64,000 nucleotides of DNA. It comes from Haemaphysalis longicornis. Its lineage: Eukaryota; Arthropoda; Arachnida; Ixodida; Ixodidae. Position numbers and translations under genes: made by a program. Of the stretch, positions 46,710 through 57,996 are shown piece after piece. Numbering within the stretch: the stretch's first letter is position 1; every line of letters starts with the position of its first letter. The stretch covers positions 141,362,593 to 141,426,592 of the forward strand of contig CM023454.1 of the NCBI GenBank assembly GCA_013339765.2, written 5' to 3'. The notes under the pieces were generated by a model, which was not told where the DNA came from, made no database searches, and saw only the letters and a list, made by a program, of their open reading frames with translations.

Positions 46710-46941
46710 ACCCGCCGCGGTGGCTCAGTGGCTAAGGCGTTGCGCTACTGAGCACGAGGTCGCGGGTTCGATTCCCGGCCGCGGCGGCCGCTTTTTGATG
46801 GAGGCGAAAAGCAAAAACGCCCGTGTGTGCGAGATTTCGGCGCACGTTAAAGATCCCCAGGTGGTCGAAATTAATCTGGAGCCCTCCACTACGGCGTGCC
46901 TCATCGCCTGCGTTGCGTCGGCGCGTAAAACCCTACAATCA
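46710..46941 (+). mobile_element. Ruka-like tRNA-derived SINE
   Basis: The head is a tRNA-like sequence whose ends pair (CCGCCGCGGTGGC against GCCGCGGCGG). It has box A TGGCTCAGTGGCTAAGGC at 46721 and box B GGTTCGATTCC at 46765-46775, the pol III internal promoter. The body includes AAAACGCCCGTGTG, CACGTTAAAGATCCCCAGGT and GGTCGAAATTAATCTGGAGC, followed by CCTCCACTACGGCGTGCCTC, matching the tick SINE known as Ruka. A 14-bp target duplication flanks it, which implies mobilisation by a LINE. The copy looks complete and only lightly mutated, so it is probably younger than the surrounding elements. Confidence 0.9.
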
Positions 46942-46955
46942 AATTTAAGTTAGAC
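46942..46955 (+). repeat. SINE target-site duplication, right copy
   Basis: AATTTAAGTTAGAC, identical to 46696-46709. Confidence 0.85.
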
Positions 46956-47523
46956 CCTTTTAGTTAGCCTGGAAGTTTCTGCCTCGTAGGCGAGTACCGG
47001 TAGGCTGCAGCTGTCATACACTGTCTTTTTCAGGGACAATGGTAGGCAGTCATTCTGTATTATAACAGTCTTAAGACCTGTATTTACAACACACATTTGC
47101 CTGTGTCCATGCCTAGATTGAAGAACTGGCTTGCAAGGAAGGTGCTACTGCAACGTTCTGTACAAGTCGCCTGCTAAAACGAAAAGCACGCTTTTTTCCA
47201 CCTGCGAGTGGCATCCTGCATTGTGTGTAACCAGATATCTTCGTGTTGTTACAGACATCAAATTCTTTCACCAGACAATGTAGAGGGCCCAGAGTTTTAT
47301 TGTCAGTCAAGTCCTGCACAAACATCAGCTTTGTCGACATCTTGCGGCTTCTAATTTGTATTGCTAGAAGAGGTATTAAATTTCTTTCAGCCTTTGGATC
47401 ATGGCATCTTTACTCACTTTCCATCCAATCCGGCCTGCAACTATTTTGGCAGTTTCTGGCACCACAACGAAGAACACAAACTGTTCAGTAATGACTACTA
47501 TAACAGATGATGGAGGCATGCAC
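46956..47523. other. no gene recognised
   Basis: No supported feature between the SINE and the satellite. Confidence 0.5.
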
Positions 47524-48180
47524 CATTGAACCACCATTGAATCATTGCTGTGGTTCCATACGTTTTTAATTTGTGTTATTGTTCCTTGGGCGTATCACTT
47601 GGTGTGAATCACGTAGTCGTGTAAATCTGTCTTGTTGTAACTATTATTCAATCATTTGTGTGTTACCCGTTTTTTCGTTTGTTCCCAAATCATATCACTT
47701 TGTGTGAAATATTGAAATAGTGTATAATTGTATTGTTCTCCTAACGAGAATTCAATAGGTTGTTCTAAAGTTATTTTTTTTTTTTTTTATTTGTCCTGCA
47801 ATTTTACTAAGTGTACATTATTTCATGATGTAAATTTCTACTGCTCTTGTAACCGCCGTACAGTCCTTTCTGTATACGCTCATTTTCTACTGTTCATAAC
47901 CATTTCCCTAGATGTTGGTTGGTTTAAAGTAGCTTAAATTTGTATTGCACTCACAACCACCACTCAACATCACTTCTGTGTTTCCAATGTGCTTTTATTT
48001 TATTGTTCCCCAAAATTTTCACTAGATGTGAACTATTTAGTTTAGTAAATTTGCTTTGTTTTCCTTACCACCATTCAATCATTTTTTTGGTTTCTATACT
48101 TTTCTTGCGTTCTTTTCCACCCATTTCACTTAATGTGAGATATTTGAAGTTGCTTAACTATCTCATCCTTGTACTGTGGA
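47524..48180 (+). repeat. degenerate satellite, six ~108-bp units
   Basis: Unit starts are near 47530, 47641, 47744, 47852, 47956 and 48067. Each unit shows parts of ACCACCATTCAATCAT, TTGTTCCC, CACTTxxTGTGAAxTATTT and AGTAGCTTAAxTTTGTATTG. Units are diverged, so frames in this T-rich region are not genes. Confidence 0.7.
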
Positions 48181-49439
48181 TTTACATGTTTGCTTTTTTT
48201 TCTACTTTTTGTGAACCTTTCTGCTGTGTTTGACCTATTTATAGTCATGAATATGTGTCCCTTTGTTGTATTTATACAATGCGTACCCTGGAGGCCAGGG
48301 CAGATAGTAATCAAATTAAAGTGGTTGTGCTGCGAATGCATATCACATCATTTGAATGTCAATATAAACTGTTTTACCTGCACTCCTTTGTGTTTTATGG
48401 GTATGGGTACATTGAAAGCTTTCTTACTACCCAGCTGCACTTAATTACAGCTAGGTTGGCAAGACTGTCATTTTATTTATTTTAACTTTTGAATTGTTTC
48501 TGTGATAGTTTATTTACAGAAGGCCTGTACAACCGTGGTGTGTGGTACAATTCGGTGACGGTACGTGGTTCACTTAGTTGCAAGGGCACTTGTGCTGATC
48601 AGGACTGGTTTGCTCTTACTTACTGCCACTTGTTTTCGACGCGGCATTTCTTGTTTAGAGCTGTGCTTCGTGTGCTTCTGCACGAGTGTGTGGTCAGCTT
48701 GGCACTTCACATATCAGACTTCATGCAGTATGCAGCACTTCAAAAATCCAAACACATTATTCTAGAAACCAGGTGCCAAGTAACAGAAAACAGTGCTGAA
48801 TAGCTCGCAAGTTATGTATTTGAAGTAGAAATGCCCACAACACTTAGGCAACCTTAGAAAGGGGGCTGGCCAAACTCCCAAATATTGTATAAAAAGTGTA
48901 AATTTCAAGCATACAGGTTCATCCCAGCAATATCATACTAACGTACACTAGTGATGAATATAACAAACTAATGCTTGTGCAAAAGACAGACATACAATGT
49001 AGAACAGACATCTTTATACGTCTTGCATACGTACCTCTGCAATATCCATAATATGTACCACTAAGGTAACGTCCCGTAAACAGAAGTTAAAAGTACCACG
49101 ACAGGTCTATTCTACGTTTTACTTCGCGTCATTTGGATAGGTTTTTTTGCTGTTATAGCAAGGTTGAATATATGTAATTTCGACCCCAATGGTACGTCTC
49201 CTGGACATCTGCAATGTCGATTGCTGACGTCTCCAGGATATCTGCACGACGTAACGTGGTTTGCTGGGTTGTGTATGTTGCATACAAAGTATAACAGTTG
49301 GAAAGGGCAACTGCGAGCAAAATCATTATTCCAAAAATGTGTATATTTCAAAAGAAAATTGTTCGCTATATCCGTAACGTAGAATATTTAGCTTCAACGG
49401 AATATCTTTAAAAGCTTACGGGCTGCGTTTGGAGCATTT
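48181..49439. other. no gene recognised
   Basis: T-rich then mixed sequence. The frames at 48489-48803 have no recognised motif. Confidence 0.5.
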
Positions 49440-50075
49440 GCCTCGGAATCGATCCTGCGGGAGGCTGAAGCCATCATCAGTCATGAAGTGGCTGCTGAAT
49501 ATGACATCATAAAATAGCTCTCGGCCCATATGGGGGCAACGTTCATCCCGACATCCCCAACGCCAACTAGTTGGCCCATGACCTTGCGCGAGGTATACCT
49601 GACGCTGCGGTACCTAGAGAATTTCCGACTTTCATTTCCAAGAGGTTCATCAATTCGCTTCTAACATTGTACTAGGTATTATCTTCTCTGTCCGGTGGTC
49701 TACCCACACCTTAATTCAAAGCTTCTTCGGTCTGAACCGTCGGTCCTGAGAATGCTCCACTCGGGTTCATTTGCTTCGTGGGGCAGGTTTTGTCTCTTTG
49801 CGCCGATCATTGACTCGCCATGTCATGCCCGTGGAGAGGCATAATGCTCATTAGACCACATGCTCCGGCAATGTCCTGCAATACGCGATGATGTGTTAAT
49901 TAATAAAGTGAAATGTTGGGAAGAAAATGTTGCGAAGAAATCATTAGAAACGATGAACTCTCCCTTCGACTCCTGGCTGTACAAAGGGCCTAAGAAAGGG
50001 CGGAGGTCCATGGCCTTCCTGCCTCTACATGGGACCGGCCCGCCACTACAACCACACCGTAGTTCCTAAGGACGA
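49440..50075 (+). mobile_element. third I-type LINE RNase H tail
   Basis: At 49530-49610 one frame reads HPDIPNAN, a stop, and LAHDLARGIPDAAV: the last RNase H block of I-type LINEs. Then come RYYLCPVVYPHLNSKLLRSE and PSVLRMLHSGSFASWGRF, the usual tail, and finally LDHMLRQCPAIRDD (49850-49885), a Cys/His C-terminal block. The part with the TDS catalytic block is not recognisable here, so this copy does not inform the Tyr change seen in the other two. Confidence 0.6.
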
Positions 50076-50084
50076 AAAAGTAAA

Positions 50085-50530
50085 AGTTCTTCGTCTGTTT
50101 TTCTGTAATCTGAAATAGAAAAAGCGGGAGTAGACACAAGAGCGGAGTCATCTGCGCGCCTAAAGAGGCGACACCTTGTTGTGACCGAACGAAATCATTC
50201 GGGTACATGCTAAACATAATTAAAAAAAAAACTAGACCCCTGGGGCAATGCGGATCGCAAAAAACTGGAAACGAAAAAATTTGTTGATGCGCACTTTTTG
50301 AGCCACGTTATCGAAGTAGTTTCTTAACAATTCAACAAACAGGCCCAAAAGCATAAACGTTCCAGCTATTCAACGAGCACTGTACTCGAAACAGTTGGAT
50401 GCTTTCCTGGCATCAAGAATAAGGAAGAAGAGACCTTATTATCAGCAAAGCGAGAATAAATGCCACCAAGCGTTTATAAACGCGTTCTAGTATTTTGCCC
50501 TGCCCAATCTCACACTGAGATTCTGAAAAC
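50085..50530 (-). mobile_element. LINE reverse transcriptase fragment
   Basis: The minus strand reads ILERVYKRLVAFI near 50490, LLRNYFDNVAQKVRINKFF near 50320, LPQGSS near 50245 and RRADDSALVST near 50140. The last two are RT substrate and catalytic motifs of CR1/Jockey-like elements (normally FADD; here RADD). At least three frames are needed, so the copy is dead. It is wedged between the RNase H tail (+) and the second gypsy element (-). Confidence 0.6.
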
Positions 50531-50885
50531 AGGTTACTCTTTTTCAGCAAACTGGGTTATATATTCGACAGCTCCTGGGTTTTTTTTGCCCACTTAACCA
50601 AATGGAAACCGGAACGGGCATCCCATTTTGAAAAGTAGATGGCCCCGGCCAATGGCCCAAGGTGTGGTCAATAGTTGGCAACACCCATTGTTCCCGTAGG
50701 ATGCTCTTGTTCCACTGGGTTAGGTCCACTCATATGCGCACTTACTACTGGTACTACTGGCTTTACCCCTGGTACTATTCCTGCACACCATTTAGTCGGG
50801 CCGTCTACCTTCCGAATGATCTTACTTTCGACCATTTTGTAAATGTTTGTTTAATAGGGTCATCAAGGTGCAAAATAGGCAGTCA

Positions 50886-51182
50886 TCAAGGTGCAAAAAT
50901 TGCGAAGTAAACCACGCCCTCATTCATGCGAATTGTGTATTCACTGGGTATTGTGCCCAGGCCAGAAAATAGCTGCAGATACATGTACTCGTACTGTTTA
51001 TTATCACCAATATCAAAAAATGTGATAACACCAACTTTTTCATTAGCTGGAAGCCCTAGCATAACACACTGTATTGACTCTGCATCGTACACAGTTGGTT
51101 GTCCTGTTTTGCCTTTCCAAACTGTATCAGCAGAAAAGGAACCCTTAACATCGAGGGGCTCATCTGCGGCGCTTTTCAACAC
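50886..51182 (-). pseudogene. gypsy protease-RT linker
   Basis: 98-codon open frame with VWKGKTGQPTVYDAESIQCV, then GLPANEKVGVITF, LQLFSGLGTIPSEYTIR and EGVVYFAIFAP. In this gypsy lineage a LLGxPA...LGVI block ends the protease region and LFxGLGTxxGEYTI...PFAxxxPRR precedes the RT fingers. The frame is well preserved over about 300 bases, and in-frame translation continues upstream (VTVVPRDFPAVPPSIDE) to a TAA near 51194. It could be mistaken for a host exon, but flanking gag and RT in the same strand and order settle it. Confidence 0.75.
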
Positions 51183-51398
51183 TGCTTCTTATTCATCTAT
51201 GGAAGGCGGCACAGCGGGGAAATCGCGCGGAACGACAGTGACTTAGGTTCCCGAATAAATTTCTGCACCTGCGCGTACATTCTTAATACGCACTTCCGCG
51301 TATCGGCAATTACAGCTTCCCAGTGTCCCGACAAAACCCTTTTATCCTTCGCCATCTAGAACCGACACGGCCACCCGGTTGTTTTCTCTGGACTTCTA

Positions 51399-52260
51399 GC
51401 TGACCACGGCAAAGTGTCCTTTGATTTCACAAAGGTGGCACCAGAATGAATGTGCGGGGCACCGGGCTCTCGCATGACTGTGAACGTCCACAAAACCAGC
51501 ACCCTGGTAGTCGGCGGTGTTCCTGCGACCATAGCTGTAGCGACTGTCTCGGCTGTTGGGGTGTTGCGCCCTCCCGGTTCATGAACGGATCCCTAGGTGT
51601 CCGATGAATTGTGTTTAGTTTGCCAATCGTTGCCTCATTGTTTTCGGCCCAAGTTCCAATTGCTGCCTTTTAACTGTTTCCTTGAGCCCGACCTTCACAA
51701 AAGCTCTCACTAGAGTAAGAGTGGCATCCATCTGGAAAACTTGTGACAGCTGTGCGTCTTCGAGTCTTACGACAAATCTGTCCCTGATCATACGCTTACA
51801 GAATTCTGAAAACTCGAAGCGGTCGGCTAGATCATGCAGGGCAGTCGCAAACCTGTCCATGATTTTTCCGGGCTCTTCCCGACGGCGATGAAAATTTGTA
51901 CTTTGATAGAGTATGTTCTTGACGGCCACAAAATGGGCGTCAATCTTTTTCTTCACTACGGCGTAGCTTCTGGACTCTTCCTCCTTCGAGGCGAACCTCT
52001 GAAAAATTTTCCTGGCCTGTCTGCCCATGGTGTACAACAGCGTCCTCACCGACAGTTCGTTCCGCTCAGTTCGTTCGTTCGTTCTCACCGCCTTCCTCCG
52101 TTCTGTCATTGAGCCCCGATGCGTAGGGGTAGTCATTGAAGGACATACTCCACTCGGGCCACTCGGAAGTCCTGTCGAAGTTGAACGGCGCAGGCGGTGG
52201 CAGGGCGGCCACTGGTGGGCTGGCTGCCGCTGTCGGGACCGTCATCGTACGACCCAGTGC
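51399..52260 (-). pseudogene. gag with zinc knuckle, second gypsy
   Basis: The capsid-like frame 52136-51615 contains VRTLLYTMGRQARKIFQRF, KKKIDAHFVAVKNILYQST, HRRREEPGKIMDRFATALHD, FCKRMIRDRFVVRLEDAQLS and MDATLTLVRAFVKVGLKETV. Order and spacing match the retrotransposon gag family of K02A2.6-type gypsy elements. The N-terminal part reads in the frame 52260-52110. Near the junction ERTNERTER-like short repeats point to local duplication. About 160 bases after the frame closes, the zinc knuckle reads CHLCEIKGHFAVVS; the last Cys is Ser. Confidence 0.8.
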
Positions 52261-52639
52261 AGGGTGAGTGCCGCAATGCGCGCTGAGGGGGAGGCGGTTA
52301 TCCCTCTTCCCACACCATGGCGTGTCCGCTGTTTCGGGAGCGGTGATGGGAGCAACAGACTGACGCCACGCCGATGTAGCCACAACCAAGAGAAAGTCCC
52401 GGTGTATATGAGCCGGTCACATGGTGCTCTTCTTTGAGCCGGGTTGCCGTAGCACTGTGCCCCTCACTCATAGCTGAAAGCATTCGCGGGCGACTAAGTT
52501 GGCCCATATTAACTGTCCCAAGTGGCGTTTGCGGTGAAATAACGACCGACAGGATGGCTCATGTGGCCAGCTAGCTGCAAACCCATGCCGACAATTTCGT
52601 CACGCGCAACAGCTGATATAATGGGATCATGGGCACATT

Positions 52640-53365
52640 GGCATCAGCTACGGGGTTTTGGGTGGGCACCAGAGTCAATTGAGACTGGGTACCTTTTACA
52701 ACAATTATCCCGTAAAAAAAGCTGCTACTTATAAATACCTAGGTGTAGTGTTTTCTTCCGATTGCTCACGGAATGCGCATGTAGGCGACGTAGTGAAAAA
52801 AGCTGGAAGGGCGCTGAGTTTCATGCAACGCAACTTAAATACGTCAGAGCCAACCCTAAGAAGACGGCTTACTGGACATGTTTAAGACCTCTACTAGATT
52901 ATGCCTGTGCCGTATGGGATCCCTCCCAAGTAGCACTGCCGGACGGACTAGAGAAAATTCAAATCCGGGCGGCTAGGTTCGTCTTGGGACGGTACAAGAG
53001 GGGGGATAGTTGCACTCAGATGAAAAATGAACTTACTGCTTTCCTCGCGACGAAAAACATTGCAGTTAAAGTTCTTTTTTCAGATGTTTCACAATTAAAC
53101 AGGAATTTAAAAAAATTAAATACTTCAAAGAGCCTCATTACAATTCACATAGCAACTGACCATGTTTTCAAAATTAGGAAATGGTGTACCAGGACGGACC
53201 TACTCGCTTTGTCATTTTTTGTAAATACCAATAAAGACTAGAACAGGTTGTCTGAAGTGCAAGTGTGCTGTAAAGATGAAGATTTGTTTATGTCCATGCT
53301 GTAACCCCCCTGCTGTAGCGCCTTCGGGCAATGCGGCGTAATCTCTGAATAAAGAATAAAGAAAC
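52640..53365 (+). mobile_element. 5'-truncated CR1-type LINE 3' end
   Basis: Frames 52658-52885 and 52762-53241 overlap and together give the RT C-terminus: ATYKYLGVVFSSDCSRNAHV, VKKAGRALSFMQRNLNTSEP, then RPLLDYACAVWDPSQVALPD, LEKIQIRAARFVLGRYKRG. These are the conserved YLGV, LxPxLEYAxxVWDP and RRAARFV blocks of CR1/Jockey-type elements. One frameshift lies near 52875. The 3' UTR has GTAACCCCCCTGCTGTAGCG and ends in two GAATAAA units at 53346-53360. The catalytic RT core is missing. Opposite orientation to the gypsy element next to it. Confidence 0.85.
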
Positions 53366-55702
53366 GTTCTCTCTTACGAGGTACGGTGTCTACGTTTCTG
53401 CAGTAGTTTCCGACGGTGGTGACGCGGTTGTGAAAAGGGGTTCTCGGATGAAAATGTTGGCGCGGTATTGCTCAGGCGCGTACGTTGCTGAGCAATTCGA
53501 CGGCTTTTTGCTTGTTTGACCCGCTTGCAGACGTACAAAAGTGAACTTTTTCGCGTGCAGTCTGTTCACATTAGTACAATTAGGGCATCATCTGCTATTC
53601 CTTTGAAAATTTTGAAAAATTCTTCCTACTTTTTCATGTGATTGTAGGCGGCCAACAAGCTAGGATGGCCTCGCCTACGCCTATTTGCGACGTCATGGCT
53701 ATGCAATGGTTAGGGCAAGCGAAAAAGAACCGAATACACCTTCAGCGCAGGTGCCGAGCGCGTTCAATCTCCAAGCTGAGTAAGAGTGCTGATTATCATG
53801 ATGCTGGTGAAGCGGTGGTGATCGTGCCGCTTCAAGTGCGCCCCATGGCGCACAGCGCAATAAAGGAAACCCGAAGCGGGGAAAGAGCACAACACGTGGA
53901 CAGGGTATAGATATTGGAAAACGGCAGTGCATAGCGCAGCCTGCAAATGCAGGTAAGGGCTCTGCTCGTCGCGAACAGTTATTTACACATCTGTATACAG
54001 TTTGTCCGTAATGAGAAAGAGCGCGTGGTACGTCAGTGTTAAAGTGGAAGGGGTTGACTAAACAGCATGGCCCAGGTCGTCGGTGACATAGTGTCCGCGA
54101 TCTCCGATGGACGTGGCAGGGAGAGCGGCGGCGGACGCTGTAGGGGATCTTGGGCGACGATGCAATGAATGTTGGAGAGAATGGCAGGCGTAGCTCGATT
54201 GAGGGTGACGAGATGAAGCTTGGTTCAGCTCAATTATGACCGAAGGGCGGGATTTACGTTTCTTCGATGGGCACTCGGTAGCTTCTTTGACGCCTGAAAA
54301 GCTTGCGCATGCACGACTGGAGGCGGCAGCGCAGGGCGTTGCGATGATGGTTGGTGTTTTATGGTGCAAGGCCAACGAGGGCAAAGAGCGCCAAAACGGA
54401 GGGCGTTGCAATGATGAAGTGCTGTTGAACTGGTATACGTCGGAATCCTATACTGCGAGCTTCTTTCGACTGTTTGATTTGTAATGAGACAGTTGACGTC
54501 ATATTACAGCATTTACCTAACACTGGCCTAGACCAGGGAATCGGTCGAGGTGGGGTGACCAGCTTCTGACGTGCATGTTGATTGCACAGGACACGGGCTG
54601 CTTCTTTGAGCGATGTTTGTCGGGAGGTTTCTTCCTTAATTCTTGCTCCGGTGTTCCTGCCCGGTGTTCCTACCCGGTGCTCCTGAGGATCGTCAATAGC
54701 AAGCTGATGTTCTTCGAGGGTAATTTCGACTCCGGGAGCCCTCGAGCTGCAGGTGGCTGTTGTAGGTTGTACATCCTGAGGCAAGCAAAAGGGTTGTCAC
54801 ACACCGTGAGTGGAGGTTGGTAAATGTTGAAAATGCTCTCGAGGTTGGTGAACCAAGCGGCGTGGTTACCGATCCAGCCAAATGTCATCCGCCCAGGTAG
54901 GTCATGGAGTTCGGGTGACATTCGTCGCAGGCGGTCGCGTGCTGTAGTAACGTTGTGTCTCCCAAAGCCGCGGGGCGCTGTTATGGAGAAGCTGATTGTC
55001 CATGTCACCAAATTTAAGGCGGCCTAAGAAATAGGATGGCGGAATTTACGTTTAGTAGCGGTGTAATAGCTGTGCAGTAATGAGCGCGAGCGGGAATCAG
55101 GGTACGTCTCCAGGCAGGGTGCCAAGTGTGTTCTGTTCGCCAGCTGCCTAATAGTGCTGATGGCGATGATGCCATCGAAGACTATGATGATGGTGTTGCT
55201 ATATGACCATCAACATCACGGGAATGGGCCAGTACATCTTGGATGTAGGGGATTCACGTTTCGGTTGACGTCTGTGCTCGAGACGCAAGGTCCTTTATGG
55301 CGGCGAGCTTGCGACCACTCGATTTGCCAAACTCGTTAATCTTCACTGCCTTTCACCTATTAAGTGTTCCTTTGTTTGTATGGTACCGTGTCTTCGTCGT
55401 ACCTTGCAGATAAAATATCAGCTTAGCCAGCAGAAGAGGGATATTAACGATTTAGGGGGACTCACAAGCTCCTAAGTACGGATCCAGTGGCGGAGCGGCG
55501 CTGTTTTCTGCATAAGGCGGTTCAATAATGGCATCTTGGACATGACGACCGTTTGAAATCTGCGATGAAAAGCTGTGAGCCAGAACTGTCTACAGCAAAC
55601 ACGGGCAAGGAACGGGTGGAGTACCCCAATACGGGGCCGAAGCAGCACTCTCAAGCAAAAGATGCGGGATACAGCAGTATTCACGGGGGCGTATTTACAG
55701 TG
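53366..55702. other. unassigned; long overlapping minus frames
   Basis: 54359-54784 and 54670-55011 (-) are open for 141 and 113 codons. They read EITLEEHQLAIDDPQEHR and GWIGNHAAWFTNLESIFNIY but match no family I know. A GGTGTTTTATGGTGCAAGG stretch at 54353 and a nearby GAGCGCCAAAAC resemble a common tick repeat end. CCGGTGTTCCTGC is repeated three times at 54650-54685. No gene is supported. Confidence 0.35.
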
Positions 55703-55956
55703 ATAATATTTATTTATTTATTTGAATACCCTAAAGGCCCCGAGAGACATTACATAGGGGGGATGCTATCCATACAAGGCACACGTCAACACGCGTAAGA
55801 AAGATACTTATGGAAAAAAAGAAAAAAGAAGAAGAAGAAATGACAGGGAGTTACCACACAGCGCATTTTAAACCCGAAGTACATTCCAATCCCACATGGC
55901 AGCCGATCATCAACGCTGTACTGGCAAACAAGATACAACAGGGCTCACAAGAAGTA

Positions 55957-57390
55957 TCAGTCAGAACTTAACACATTCAGAAATGTGCGCAGGGCAGATT
56001 GGAAGTCGGGCGGGTCATCCACCGTTACAATCTCGGGGGGTAGCTCCTTCCACTCGCTTAAGGATAGCACCAAAGGGAAATTTTGGTACTTTTTGGTTTT
56101 TGCGAATATGGGCGAGACTTTACGATCGTGGTCAGGGCAATTGGACAGAGAATGGGCTGGAAAAATATGAGCACACGAAAAAGATGTAACACCAAGATAA
56201 AGAGAGTGAAAAAATGTCAAACGGAAGAATTTACGATGAGTGCTAAGGTCTGGAAGATTAAGAATCTGTTTTATTGCCGATACACTTTGGTATGGCTCGT
56301 ACGAGCGCAGAATGAACCGGGCAGCTTTATTTTGAATGGACTCGATGCAGTCGGACAGAATAGCTGTGTGAGGGTTCCAAATAATAGAAGCATAGTCGAG
56401 GGTTGTACGCGTGAGGGAAGTGTATTCGCGAAGTCTGTTGACATGGATCGCAAGATATAAACGGCGCTTTAAAAGCCAAGTTTTGTTAGTGCCTTGTTTG
56501 TTATATGCTCAATATGCATGGCGCAGTTTAAATCAGGAGTAAATATCACACCTAGATTCTTGAAAGAATAGCTTTGTTCAATTGTTGAACACCATAACGT
56601 ATATTGAAAAAATGGAGTATTTAGCTTCGAAGAAAATGTCATGACCTTAGTCGTCTCTGTATTAATTTCCATTTTCCGCACGTGGCACCATGCCGCGAGG
56701 GTATTTAAATCGCTTTGTAAAATAGCTACGTCTTCGGCGGTAGTGATCTACCTATCAATTATACAATCATCGGCAAACAGCCGTATTGTCGATCTTATAT
56801 TGTTAGCAATGTCATTATTATATATCAGGCATAATAAAGGCCCCAAAACTGATCCCTGGGGTACTCCTTACCTAACGCAACAGGAATTGGAGAGGTTATT
56901 ATTTATATTTACTTTTTGAGAGCGACAAGATAGAAATTTATTAATCCAGTGGGTAGTGCTTACATCTAACTTTAAGCAATTGATATATTGGATAAGCTGT
57001 TTGTGGGGAACGGGGTCGAAGGCTTTGGAGAAATCGATAAATACTGCATCTGTATAAACCAATTTGTGCAAAAAGTTGTGTAAATCCGTGGTTAATTTAA
57101 ACAACTGTGTTTGACAAGACCGCTTGTACCTGAACCCATGCTGATTATCGAATAAAAATTTATTAATATTGAGATGTCGCATATAGTGGGAGGAAAATAT
57201 GTGTTCAAGGAGTTTACAACAAACTGATGTGAGGGGAATCGGGCGGTAGTTTTTGGGACATGAGAGTTCACGATATTTATAAATGGGTTTGACATGACCA
57301 GATTTGCAATCGTCAGGGACGCACCCAGAATCAAGAGATTGTTGAAAAATAAGGCACAAAAAAAACGAGGATCCCTGACTAGTCAACTTT
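55957..57390 (-). pseudogene. LINE ORF2: reverse transcriptase and C-terminus
   Basis: Frame 57386-56868 begins inside the RT: VPDDCKSGHVKPIYKYRE, NYRPIPLTSVCCKLLEHIF, DNQHGFRYKRSCQTQL and AVFIDFSKAFDPVPHKQL, the last holding the first catalytic Asp. A TAG near 56868 is followed in frame by GVPQGSVLGPLL, and LFADDCII (FADD at 56767-56778) is the catalytic core. A further stop follows, then MEINTETTKVMTFSSK and SFKNLGVIFTPDL (56681-56469), and the conserved C-terminal LSEWKELPPEIVTV in 56220-55957. All catalytic residues are present, so the damage is limited to a few nonsense and shift mutations. Confidence 0.88.
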
Positions 57391-57531
57391 AGCAGCTTTG
57401 AGCTGATGCCGTCAGGTCCAGGGCTTGAGCGAAGCGGAAGTCTAGCAATTGCACGGGATACACCAACGTCAGTAACAATGATGGGCCCGCTTGGGTAAGT
57501 TATTGCGGTAGGAGTGGCGGAACGGTACTCG

Positions 57532-57790
57532 TCAAGGGGCTTTCGTCGGTAAGAACTTCATTAAAACTTTGTTTAAAACGTCGGCACATTCTAAGGTGGG
57601 TACATTGTAACCATTTGCGTCCCTTAGTGTTATTACACAGTCCGTATCTTTGAGGTTAATTACGCGCCAAAACGTTTCTGGATCAGATTTTAACAAACTC
57701 GGCAGCGAATCAATAAAATAATAATCATTAGCTCCTTTAATGGCTTTTTCCGACACCCGAGCTAATTCTTTATACTTGTTCCAAGTACTG
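57532..57790 (-). pseudogene. LINE ORF2 linker between endonuclease and RT
   Basis: Minus-strand frame reads SEKAIKGANDYYFIDSLPSL, LKSDPETFWRVINLKD, then ADVLNKVLMKFLPTK. The KSDPxxFWxxI segment is the usual linker of CR1/L2 ORF2. A shift separates it from the endonuclease frame ending at 57997. Confidence 0.75.
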
Positions 57791-57996
57791 ACACTGGTGC
57801 TTTGCGAAGCCTTTTTGTGAGCTCTTTTCTTTTAATTTTGGCACTGTTTAACCTTTTTAGTAAACCAAGGAGCACTTGTTTGTGATGTGAAGGAAACCAC
57901 TAGAATACACGTATTTTCCATTTTCTTGAAGAAGTTACGAAACACTATACAGTTTTCATTGGTTGTACGATTATTAAATTTGCTCGAAAAGTAGCT

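Larger units (their letters stand above)
50545..52390 (-). mobile_element. second gypsy retrotransposon, truncated
   Basis: This is a different gypsy lineage from the one at 17-23 kb. On the minus strand, gag starts near 52260 (PPAPFNFDRTSEWPEW) and continues to 51615. A zinc-knuckle-like HLCEIKGHFAVVS lies at 51455-51399. A protease/RT linker is at 51182-50886 and the RT start (VDGPTKWCAGIV, then DLTQWNKSILREQWVLPTID) at 50850-50545. It stops inside the RT fingers, before any catalytic motif. No LTR was recognised at either end. Frameshifts occur in gag, in the zinc-knuckle region and between linker and RT. The break at about 50545 abuts an unrelated LINE fragment. Confidence 0.8.

Noticed and set aside
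50886..51182. A well-kept 98-codon frame that looked like a host secreted-protein exon
   Set aside because: The GLPA...GVITF and FSGLGTIPSEYTI blocks, with gag upstream and RT start downstream on the same strand, show it is the gypsy protease-RT linker.
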